From CANLWN01 sp039815505 (GTDB lineage: Bacteria > Bacteroidota > Bacteroidia > Flavobacteriales > Flavobacteriaceae): a DNA stretch of 7,326 bases. Made by a program: the position numbers and the translations under genes. Below are positions 1-7,219 of the stretch, piece by piece (positions within the stretch are counted from its first letter, which is position 1; each line of letters opens with the position of its first letter). Location: contig JBCBZE010000178.1 in the NCBI GenBank assembly GCA_039815505.1, positions 1 to 7,326 on the forward strand. Reading direction: 5' to 3'. The notes under the pieces are model-generated. The model had not been told where the DNA came from, did no database searches, and saw only the letters and a list, made by a program, of their open reading frames with translations.

Positions 1-1545
1 GATTTCGACGGAGGGGGCATTTTGCCAAACGCATGGCAGTCTTATGGGGAGCTAAGCTCCCATGGAGTAATAACAGCCAAACCAAACAGTGATGGAAAAT
101 ACTACGAGCAAATCTGGAACGGTAAAACGGACAAGGGATTCATCGTAAGCCAATCCGATATTACCTTTCGATTGATTCCTAAAAAGAAACTAAAAGGAAA
201 AACCATAGACAATGTTTATCTAAGAATGGATGTGAACTGCGGAGGGGCACCTGGCACAATTATAAATATTGTTTTGGTGGATGGGCCCAATGATTGCTGT
301 ACCAATCATGTTAACTGGCAATATACGTTTACAAAAACTACTTGCGATTGGGAAACAATAGAGGTAAATTTAAGCGAGTTTGGCTATGCATACGACCCAA
401 ACAATCATGAACAGTATATCGATATAAATAAAATTGGCAGGGTCAAGATTGGTGTGGATATTTTTTCCGGCCCGGCCAGACAAACCGTTCAATTTGATAA
501 TGTGGCCTTGGTCGTGAAAGAAAAGGCCACGATAAAACGCTACCGCTCAAATATCAATATGGCGGATGATGTAGCCTTAAAAACTTCGGCGAATGATTTT
601 TTTGTTGGCATAGCGGTTAACCCTAGCCGTATCAAAGACATTGATTACAAAGCGGTTTACAAGAGGGAATTTAACAGTATTACAGCGGAAAATGCAATGA
701 AAATGAAAAGCATGTTCCAAGGCATTGATGATGAGGGAAATCCTATATACAACTGGACCGAATCTGATTTGATTGTGGATTTCGCAGAAGCGAACAACAT
801 GAATCTTCATGGACATGCCCTTATTTGGCATGAAAGCGTGCCAGATTTCTTGACCAATTTTAGTGGAACCGACCAAGAGTTTGAATTAATCATTGAAAAA
901 TACATTATGGCCGTTGTGTCCAGATACAAGGGAAAAGTAGATTCTTGGGATGTAGTGAACGAGGCAATTGACGATGGCACTTCTGAGCTGCGAAAATCTA
1001 TATTTTTTGAGCGGATGGGGGTGGATTATGTGAAAAAATGCTTCCGCTACGCCAAAAATGCCGATAACGATGTTAAACTGTTCTATAACGATTACGGTTT
1101 GGTTTATGATAAAAACAAACAGCAGGGCGCATTTACGATAATAGACGATTTAATAGCCAACGAACTAATAGATGGCGTAGGGTATCAAATGCATATCGAC
1201 TTTAATTTCCCCAGCAAGTCGGCTATAAGATCGGCAGCAGATCGTATTGTGGAACGTAAGCTTTTGGTACATTTTTCAGAATTGGACGTCAAAACCAATC
1301 CTAAGGGGGATATTCAGGAACTAACGGAACAAAGGAACCAAACACAGGGGAAAAAAGTATATGAAGTGGTAAGCCTATTTAATAGCCTGCCCAAAGCATA
1401 TAAGTATGCTCTTACCGTGTGGGGGTTAAAGGATGACGACTCATGGATAACGCCTCGCTATGGCTTCCCCGATTGGCCCCTATTGTTTGATAGTTCGTTT
1501 GGAAAAAAAGAAGCTTACTCCGGTTTTATACAGGCATTGGACTAA
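1..1545 (+). CDS. GH10 endo-1,4-beta-xylanase with N-terminal beta-sandwich (CBM-like) domain, 5'-truncated
   Basis: Predicted secreted endo-beta-1,4-xylanase that cuts the xylan backbone to xylo-oligosaccharides. The frame is open to base 1, so the true start and any signal peptide lie outside the window. Numbering from base 1, residues 1-175 form a beta-strand-rich domain resembling carbohydrate-binding modules, with four cysteines (238-240, 295-300, 343-345). Residues ~193-515 are a complete GH10 barrel: ENAMKMK (substrate-binding ENxMK), HGHALIWHE, WDVVNEA with the acid/base Glu at 961-963, NDYG, GYQMHI, FSELDV with the nucleophile Glu at 1279-1281, and a late VWGLKDDDSW loop. All expected catalytic residues are present. 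The protein ends with the barrel, so there is no C-terminal type IX secretion sorting domain. The CBM-like module precedes the barrel and is not inserted in it, as it is in some Bacteroides GH10 enzymes. Family assignment is firm; the N-terminal domain's binding role is inferred. Confidence 0.95.
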   Translation, partial: DFDGGGILPNAWQSYGELSSHGVITAKPNSDGKYYEQIWNGKTDKGFIVSQSDITFRLIPKKKLKGKTIDNVYLRMDVNCGGAPGTIINIVLVDGPNDCCTNHVNWQYTFTKTTCDWETIEVNLSEFGYAYDPNNHEQYIDINKIGRVKIGVDIFSGPARQTVQFDNVALVVKEKATIKRYRSNINMADDVALKTSANDFFVGIAVNPSRIKDIDYKAVYKREFNSITAENAMKMKSMFQGIDDEGNPIYNWTESDLIVDFAEANNMNLHGHALIWHESVPDFLTNFSGTDQEFELIIEKYIMAVVSRYKGKVDSWDVVNEAIDDGTSELRKSIFFERMGVDYVKKCFRYAKNADNDVKLFYNDYGLVYDKNKQQGAFTIIDDLIANELIDGVGYQMHIDFNFPSKSAIRSAADRIVERKLLVHFSELDVKTNPKGDIQELTEQRNQTQGKKVYEVVSLFNSLPKAYKYALTVWGLKDDDSWITPRYGFPDWPLLFDSSFGKKEAYSGFIQALD

Positions 1546-1599
1546 TTTAATCGAACATGGCACATGAATTATATAATAACCTACAAACAATATCTAAAC

Positions 1600-1613
1600 T
1601 TTAAAAGAAAAGT
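1600..1613 (+). promoter_or_regulatory. A-rich translation leader of the GH3 gene
   Basis: TTTAAAAGAA at 1600-1609, four bases before the ATG at 1614. Bacteroidota commonly initiate from A/T-rich leaders with no strong Shine-Dalgarno site, and this supports the chosen start. The same ten bases precede xylA. The rest of the 68-bp gap (1546-1599) shows no convincing promoter (no TAnnTTTG) and no hairpin terminator. Confidence 0.45.
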
Positions 1614-4265
1614 ATGAACTCTATAAAAGCTATATTAGGGGCAGTATCAATTCTATTTTGTATTGCAGGATGTTCAGAAACCAAAAAACAAACAAGCGAT
1701 ATCAAGGGTACCGATAAACCCAATTTTGAGTTGGAAGCAAAAAATCTTGTGGCCAAGATGACCTTGGAGGAAAAAGTATCTCAAATGAACTATGAATCCC
1801 CTGCCATTGAACGCTTGGGCATTCCCGAGTACAACTGGTGGAACGAATGCCTTCATGGAGTGGGAAGGGCAGGAAAGGCAACTGTGTTTCCCCAGGCAAT
1901 AGGTTTGGCCGCGACCTTTGACAGGGACAATATGTCCAGCATATCGGAGATTATTTCAGATGAGGCCCGTGCCAAACATCACGAATTTGCATCACGTGGC
2001 AAAAGAGGTATCTATCAAGGGTTGACCTATTGGACTCCCAACATCAATATTTTCCGTGACCCAAGATGGGGTCGTGGTATGGAAACCTATGGTGAAGATC
2101 CCTATTTGGCCGGTGAGCTAGCCGTTCGATTTATTAAAGGACTCCAAGGAAATGATCCCAATTACCTAAAACTTGTAGCCACTGCAAAACACTTTGCCGT
2201 ACATAGCGGACCAGAAGCAGATAGACATCGATTTGATGCAGTACCCAGTCCACAGGATTTTTTAAATACCTACAGCCCCCATTTTGAGAAAGTGGTGAAA
2301 GAGGCCGGGGTATATTCCATTATGTGCGCCTACAATAGTTATAACGGAAAGCCTTGTTGCGGAAATCAAGAATTAAGTCATTTGTTGCGGAACGATTGGG
2401 GCTTTGATGGGTATATTGTGTCCGATTGTTGGGCGATTAGGGACTTTTACGATGAAAATGCACATAACATAAGTGCCGACGCCAAAGCGGCTTCTGCCAT
2501 AGCTGTAAAAGCAGGTACCGATCTAAATTGTGGAAGCTCCTATCCCGCCTTGGTACAGGCCGTAAAAGATGGGTTGATTACCGAAGCTGAACTGGATGTT
2601 TCCCTGGAAAGATTAATGGTGGCCCGTCTAAAATTGGGCTTGTTCGCACCAGAGGGAGCCGTGAAATATAAAAATATACCGTACGATGTCGTGGATTCGG
2701 AAAAACATAGGCTATCCGCTTTGGAAACTGCCCGCAAATCAATGGTACTCCTAAAAAATGAAGCTAATACACTCCCACTGGACAAGGAAAAAGTGAGGAA
2801 AATAGCCGTTATCGGTTCCAATGCCGATGATCTGGAAGTATTATTGGGCAATTATAATGGATATCCCACGGAGCCGATCACCCCGCTGAAGGGTATTAAG
2901 CAAAAATTGCCCAATGCAGAAGTATCCTATGCTGTTGGCTGTAAACTGGCCCAAGGGCTTCCGGTTTTCGAAGTTATGCCCCGATCCGTATTGTTCACCG
3001 ATAATTCTTTGAAAGTGGAAGGATTAAATGGTGCGTATTTTGATAACATTGCTTTCCAAGGTGTTCCAAAACATACCCGTATCGATAAAATAGTCGATTT
3101 CACATGGAGGGCAAAACCTCCATTTAAGGACATGGACCCGGACACCTATTCCGTGCGCTGGACAGGGGTGCTGTCCGTACCTAAAACAGGCAATTATGCG
3201 CTTGGCGGAGAAGCCTTTTCCTCTATGAAATTGTTTTTAGACGATACGCTCTTGATGGAAAGACATGATGTACACCACCCAAAAAAAATCTACGAATATG
3301 TACACTTGCAGGCTGGCAAGCAGTATACGATTCGTTTTGAATGTGTACAGGATAATACCGACCATTCCATCATGCGATTACTTTGGGAATCTCCAAAGGA
3401 TAATTTGGAAGAAGAAGCGATTGCCATGGCAAAAGATGCAGATGCCGTAATTTTATGCATGGGAATCAGTCCTTTGTTGGAAGGAGAGGAAATGAAGGTG
3501 AAAGTGGATGGTTTCTCTGGTGGGGACCGCGTTCATACCAAACTTCCAGGAACACAGGCAGAATTGATAAAGAAGATACATGCACTTGGGAAACCTACGG
3601 TGCTTGTATTGTTAAATGGGAGTGCATTGTCCATAAATTGGGAAAACGATAATATCCCGGCCATCATAGAGGCCTGGTATCCGGGACAAGCCGGTGGAAC
3701 GGCCATAGCCGATGTTATATTTGGAGATTATAATCCATCTGGAAGACTGCCCGTAACTTTCTATAAGGATATCAATGACATTCCTGCTTTTAACAACTAC
3801 GACATGAAAGGGAAGACCTATCGCTATTTCAAAGGGGAACCATTGTATGAGTTTGGTTATGGTTTAAGCTATTCAACATTCGAATATAGCAATTTTGAGA
3901 TGTCGGAAAGTCTTGAAGCAGGGCATGACCTTACGGTACAAGTGGATGTTAAAAACACCGGTGATATTGAGGGAGATGAGGTGGTTCAACTGTATATTCA
4001 AAACCCCAATGCCGATGAGTTTAACCCCCACAAGACTTTGGCCGCTTTTCAAAGGGTATTCTTTGAGCCGGGAGAAAAGAAAACCTTGACCTTCACGATC
4101 AACAAGGAACAGTTGAGTACCGTAAACCAACAAGGAATAAAAGTAATAACCCCCGGAGAATACAGCATTTCCGTAGGGGGCGCACAACCTTCGGAGGACA
4201 GGATCAAAAAAGGTACTGTCGTCTTGAAAAAAATAAACATCTCCGGTGGCACCGTTAAGATTTAA
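1614..4265 (+). CDS. GH3 beta-xylosidase (beta-glucosidase family) lipoprotein with PA14 insert
   Basis: Exo-acting glycosidase predicted to release xylose from xylo-oligosaccharides. Residues 1-20 are a lipoprotein signal ending in the lipobox IAGC (Cys20), so it is membrane-anchored in the envelope. The sequence after Cys (SETKK) is not a clear surface-export signal, so a periplasmic face is likely but unproven. The GH3 N domain (~45-345) has WWNECLHGVG (75-83), DPRWGRGMET (149-158), KHF (192-194) and the nucleophile Asp271 in VSDCWAI. The C domain starts near ARKSMVLLKNE (373-383), is interrupted by a PA14 domain (~470-595), then resumes with the acid/base region LEGEE (Glu623, 625 or 626) and YEFGYGLSYS (745-753). 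A Fn3-like domain follows (~765-870). The WNECLHGVG and SPLLEGEEM motifs resemble beta-xylosidases more than cellobiases; an arabinofuranosidase or beta-glucosidase activity cannot be excluded. The adjoining xylanase and xylose genes favour xylosidase. Length 883 aa fits a PA14-containing GH3. Confidence 0.93.
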   Translation: MNSIKAILGAVSILFCIAGCSETKKQTSDIKGTDKPNFELEAKNLVAKMTLEEKVSQMNYESPAIERLGIPEYNWWNECLHGVGRAGKATVFPQAIGLAATFDRDNMSSISEIISDEARAKHHEFASRGKRGIYQGLTYWTPNINIFRDPRWGRGMETYGEDPYLAGELAVRFIKGLQGNDPNYLKLVATAKHFAVHSGPEADRHRFDAVPSPQDFLNTYSPHFEKVVKEAGVYSIMCAYNSYNGKPCCGNQELSHLLRNDWGFDGYIVSDCWAIRDFYDENAHNISADAKAASAIAVKAGTDLNCGSSYPALVQAVKDGLITEAELDVSLERLMVARLKLGLFAPEGAVKYKNIPYDVVDSEKHRLSALETARKSMVLLKNEANTLPLDKEKVRKIAVIGSNADDLEVLLGNYNGYPTEPITPLKGIKQKLPNAEVSYAVGCKLAQGLPVFEVMPRSVLFTDNSLKVEGLNGAYFDNIAFQGVPKHTRIDKIVDFTWRAKPPFKDMDPDTYSVRWTGVLSVPKTGNYALGGEAFSSMKLFLDDTLLMERHDVHHPKKIYEYVHLQAGKQYTIRFECVQDNTDHSIMRLLWESPKDNLEEEAIAMAKDADAVILCMGISPLLEGEEMKVKVDGFSGGDRVHTKLPGTQAELIKKIHALGKPTVLVLLNGSALSINWENDNIPAIIEAWYPGQAGGTAIADVIFGDYNPSGRLPVTFYKDINDIPAFNNYDMKGKTYRYFKGEPLYEFGYGLSYSTFEYSNFEMSESLEAGHDLTVQVDVKNTGDIEGDEVVQLYIQNPNADEFNPHKTLAAFQRVFFEPGEKKTLTFTINKEQLSTVNQQGIKVITPGEYSISVGGAQPSEDRIKKGTVVLKKINISGGTVKI

Positions 4266-4401
4266 GTCATGTTTTTAATACATTGTCTTTTCGGAATTTA
4301 TGGTTTAAAAATACATGAAGCGCTTAAAATAGGTTTAAAGTGAGTAAATTCCCTTTCGAAAATGATTTTAAGAGTTGCTAATTTAAGGTAATCAACCCAT
4401 T
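4266..4401 (+). promoter_or_regulatory. Intergenic region before xylB with candidate operator and -7-like box
   Basis: This is the longest gap in the window and the likeliest place for an internal promoter driving xylB-xylA-symporter. It holds a perfect 8-bp palindrome AAGCGCTT (4318-4325), which fits the AAnCGnTT core of LacI-family operators. Five bases later comes TAGGTTTA (4330-4337), one mismatch from the Bacteroidota -7 box TAnnTTTG, but no TTG lies 17-23 bp upstream of it, so the promoter call is weak. GGTTTAAA occurs twice, exactly 30 bp apart (4302, 4332), and a second palindrome TTTCGAAA is at 4354-4361. No stem-loop with a T-run follows the GH3 stop, so readthrough from upstream is possible. 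In such AT-rich DNA short palindromes can arise by chance. Confidence 0.3.
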
Positions 4402-5883
4402 ATGTACTACATCGGTTTTGATATCGGAAGTTCCTCCATAAAAGCATCTTTGGTAGATGCTAAATCAGCTAAGGCCGTTTGCACCTTACAAGAACCCGGC
4501 CAGGAGATGCAGATTATGAGTACTAAAGCAGATTGGGCGGAACAAGACCCTGAACTTTGGTGGCAACATATTTGTACTGCTACAAAAAGACTCTTGACGG
4601 AAAACAAAATCAAAGCAGAACAAGTAAAAGGAATCGGTATTGCCTATCAAATGCATGGTTTGGTCATGGTCGACGCCAATGGGATGGTGATACGTAATTC
4701 AATTATTTGGTGCGATAGCCGAGCTGTTGCCCTGGGGGAAAAGGCTTTTGAAGAGATCGGTGAAGAACGATGCATGGACCACCTATTGAATTCCCCCGCA
4801 AATTTCACGGCTTCCAAGTTGGCATGGGTACGGCAACATGAACCGGAGAATTACCATAAGGCACATAAATTTATGCTTCCAGGGGATTTCATTGCCTTTA
4901 AATTTTCAGGTAATTTTACGACGACAATATCGGGGCTGTCCGAAGGGGTCTTATGGGATTTTAAAAATTCCGAACCTGCCAAAATCGTTTTGGATCACTA
5001 TAAAATTGATACAGACCTGCTTCCAGCTATCGTTGACACTTTTGGTGTGCAATCCAACGTATCTGAAAAGGGAGCTCGGGAGAGCGGACTCCAAAAAGGA
5101 ACCCCTATTCTTTACCGCGCCGGAGACCAACCCAATAATGCCCTGTCGCTCAATGTGTTGAAACCAGGTGAAGTTGCCACTACCGGCGGTACATCGGGCG
5201 TGCTATATGCTGTATCGGAGAGTTTAACGGCCTCTGAGGGCATAAAATTGAACAACTTTGCCCACGTTAATCATTCCAAGACAGCGCCACGAATTGGGAA
5301 ATTACTGTGTATCAATGGAGCCGGGATTCAATACAGATGGCTGAAAGACATTTTGCACCTGAACAACAACTCGTACAAGGCAATGAATGCATATGCATCC
5401 AAAGTGCCCGTAGGTGCCGATAACCTGCAACTTATCCCATTTGGGAATGGAGCGGAACGCATGTTTGATAATCGTACCATTGGCAGTCATATCTGTAATT
5501 TGAACCTTAATACCCACGGACAGGGCCATATGTTGCGCGCCGCTTTGGAAGGCATTGCTTTTTCGTTCGTTTATGGAATGGAAATAGTGAAAAAGGACCA
5601 TACACAGATCAATGTCATTCGTGCGGGCAATGACAATTTATTCCGATCAAAAATATTCGCCGAAACGGTCGCCACATTGATCGATCAAGAAATAGAGATA
5701 TACAATACAACAGGGGCCGTTGGAGCGGCGCGGGCCGCTGGAGAAGCGGATGGAGCATTTGATTTTGGGACCGTAGTTTCACAAAACGATCATGAGGAAA
5801 CCTTTGAACCCGATCAAAAGAAAGAGCGTTATGCCAAAGCCTATGGGCGGTGGATAACAACATTGAACACTTTAACCAAATAA
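4402..5883 (+). CDS. xylB: Xylulokinase (FGGY family)
   Basis: Cytoplasmic kinase that phosphorylates D-xylulose with ATP to xylulose 5-phosphate, the entry point to the pentose phosphate pathway. The 493-residue length is normal for the family. Visible motifs: the phosphate-binding loop FDIGSSSIKAS with Asp7; YQMHGLV (82-88), whose MHG contacts the sugar in xylulokinases; WCDSR (103-107); TASKLAW; LPGDFIAFKFSG; the catalytic-base Asp242 in RAGDQ; the GGTSG loop (262-266); and the C-terminal RAGNDNLFRSKIFAET and TTGAVGAARAAG segments of the FGGY_C domain. MHG and WCDSR distinguish xylulokinase from glycerol kinase and gluconate kinase, and the adjacent xylose isomerase settles the substrate. 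The ATG at 4402 opens directly into the first strand (MYYIGFD), so there is no upstream alternative to consider. xylA starts 13 bp after the stop. Confidence 0.95.
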   Translation: MYYIGFDIGSSSIKASLVDAKSAKAVCTLQEPGQEMQIMSTKADWAEQDPELWWQHICTATKRLLTENKIKAEQVKGIGIAYQMHGLVMVDANGMVIRNSIIWCDSRAVALGEKAFEEIGEERCMDHLLNSPANFTASKLAWVRQHEPENYHKAHKFMLPGDFIAFKFSGNFTTTISGLSEGVLWDFKNSEPAKIVLDHYKIDTDLLPAIVDTFGVQSNVSEKGARESGLQKGTPILYRAGDQPNNALSLNVLKPGEVATTGGTSGVLYAVSESLTASEGIKLNNFAHVNHSKTAPRIGKLLCINGAGIQYRWLKDILHLNNNSYKAMNAYASKVPVGADNLQLIPFGNGAERMFDNRTIGSHICNLNLNTHGQGHMLRAALEGIAFSFVYGMEIVKKDHTQINVIRAGNDNLFRSKIFAETVATLIDQEIEIYNTTGAVGAARAAGEADGAFDFGTVVSQNDHEETFEPDQKKERYAKAYGRWITTLNTLTK

Positions 5884-5896
5884 TTTAAAAGAACAG
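5884..5896 (+). promoter_or_regulatory. A-rich translation leader of xylA
   Basis: The whole 13-bp gap between the xylB stop and the xylA ATG is TTTAAAAGAACAG. Its first ten bases match the leader of the GH3 gene exactly, three bases from the start here and four there. The gap is too short for a separate promoter, so xylA is presumably co-transcribed with xylB. Confidence 0.45.
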
Positions 5897-7216
5897 ATGG
5901 CTAATACAAAAGAATATTTCAAATCGGTAGGTACGATCAAGTTTGAAGGAAAAGGGTCGGACAATCCCTTGGCGTACAAATATTACAATCCTGAACAGAT
6001 CGTCGCCGGCAAAACCATGGCCGAGCATTTTAAGTTTGCCGTGGCCTATTGGCACTCATTCTGTGGTACAGGTGCCGATCCTTTTGGTCCGGGCACCCAG
6101 CAATACGAATGGGATAAACCCACAGATGCCATTGAAGCGGCCAAAAACAAGGCAGACGCCGCTTTTGAGTTCATTTCCAAACTGGGATTTCACTATTATT
6201 GTTTCCACGATTATGATTTGATTCGGGAAGGTGCTTCGTTTTCCGAATCGGAAGAACGTTTGGGCACCATTGTATCGTATTTAAAGCAAAAACAGCAAGA
6301 GACCGGCATCAAGTTGCTTTGGGGGACATCCAACTGTTTTTCCAACCCGCGGTATATGAACGGTGCGGCAACAAACCCTGAATTCAACGTCCTTGCCCGG
6401 GCCGCGGGCCAGGTAAAATTAGCTTTGGATGCAACCATTGCGTTAGACGGTGAAAATTATGTGTTCTGGGGTGGAAGAGAGGGCTATATGAGCTTGCTGA
6501 ATACGGATATGAAAAGAGAACAAGACCACATGGCCATGTTCCTGACCAAAGCAAGGGATTATGCCAGGGCACAGGGTTTTAAGGGTACTTTTTTCATAGA
6601 ACCCAAACCTATGGAGCCCATGAAACACCAATATGATTTCGATACCGCAACGTCCATTGCCTTTTTGAAGCAATATGGCCTGGAGAAGGACTTTAAAATA
6701 AACATTGAAGTGAACCATGCAACCTTGGCACAACATACATTTCAGCATGAGTTGCAAGTGGCCGCGGATGCGGGTATGTTGGGAAGTATAGATGCCAATC
6801 GCGGGGATTATCAAAACGGATGGGACACCGATCAATTCCCCAATAATATCTATGAGGCTACCGAAGCCATGTTGGTCTTTTTAAATTCTGGGGGGCTACA
6901 AGGTGGAGGAGTGAATTTTGATGCAAAAATCAGAAGAAATTCAACGGATACCGAAGATATCTTTTTAGCCCATATCGGAGGTGCCGATGTCTTTGCGCGA
7001 GCCTTGTTGACCGCTGAAAAAATAATAAATTCATCCTCCTATAACCCATTGAGGAAAAAACGGTATGCCTCGTTTGATTCCGGAGCCGGGAAGTCTTTTG
7101 AAAATGGTGCGCTTGATTTTGGACAATTGTATGAAATAGCCAAAGAGAATGGAGAGTTGCCTTTAACGAGTGGAAAACAAGAATTGTTCGAGAATCTTAT
7201 CAATCAATACATATAG
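5897..7216 (+). CDS. xylA: Xylose isomerase (class II)
   Basis: Cytoplasmic metal-dependent enzyme interconverting D-xylose and D-xylulose. At 439 residues, with an extended N-terminus (KFEGKGSDNPLAYKYYNP), it is a class II enzyme. Active-site residues are all present: the catalytic pair His104 and Asp107 in FHDYD; Trp, Thr and Asn in WGTSN; Glu235 in the signature IEPKPMEP; Glu271 and His274 in NIEVNHA; Asp299 in SIDANRGD; Asp310 and Asp312 in GWDTDQFP; and Asp342 in NFDAK. Each sits three positions later than in the E. coli enzyme (recalled numbering), so there are no internal gaps. Long identical stretches such as FWGGREGYMSLLNTD and RRNSTD.EDIF are typical of Bacteroidota XylA. It lies 13 bp after xylB and 3 bp before the symporter, which suggests one transcript. 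The residue after FHDYDLI is Arg, where the family pattern usually has Pro or Asp. Confidence 0.97.
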   Translation: MANTKEYFKSVGTIKFEGKGSDNPLAYKYYNPEQIVAGKTMAEHFKFAVAYWHSFCGTGADPFGPGTQQYEWDKPTDAIEAAKNKADAAFEFISKLGFHYYCFHDYDLIREGASFSESEERLGTIVSYLKQKQQETGIKLLWGTSNCFSNPRYMNGAATNPEFNVLARAAGQVKLALDATIALDGENYVFWGGREGYMSLLNTDMKREQDHMAMFLTKARDYARAQGFKGTFFIEPKPMEPMKHQYDFDTATSIAFLKQYGLEKDFKINIEVNHATLAQHTFQHELQVAADAGMLGSIDANRGDYQNGWDTDQFPNNIYEATEAMLVFLNSGGLQGGGVNFDAKIRRNSTDTEDIFLAHIGGADVFARALLTAEKIINSSSYNPLRKKRYASFDSGAGKSFENGALDFGQLYEIAKENGELPLTSGKQELFENLINQYI

Positions 7217-7219
7217 CCT

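Noticed and set aside
10..24. GGAGGGGG followed by a TTG at 22, resembling a Shine-Dalgarno site and start for the GH10 gene
   Set aside because: The frame stays open to base 1 and the upstream codons (DFDGGGI) read as a normal start of a CBM-like domain, with no signal peptide after the TTG. The gene is cut by the window edge instead.
577..876. 99-codon minus-strand frame opposite the start of the GH10 barrel
   Set aside because: Overlaps conserved GH10 motifs and has no supporting leader or domain.
1546..1613. Promoter or terminator between the GH10 and GH3 genes
   Set aside because: No TAnnTTTG box with an upstream TTG and no stem-loop plus T-run. The 68 bp are simply AT-rich, so co-transcription is the simpler reading.
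3873..4187. 104-codon minus-strand frame opposite the Fn3-like end of the GH3 gene
   Set aside because: Fully overlaps a convincing domain on the plus strand and shows no protein-like features of its own.
4266..4320. Intrinsic terminator after the GH3 gene
   Set aside because: There are T-runs, but no GC-containing inverted repeat precedes them.
5302..5601. 99-codon open frame on the minus strand inside xylB
   Set aside because: Antisense to conserved kinase sequence, no leader, no domain; a coding shadow.
6443..6835. 130-codon open frame on the minus strand
   Set aside because: It lies wholly inside xylA, opposite highly conserved active-site sequence, and its translation has no recognisable domain. 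It is a shadow.
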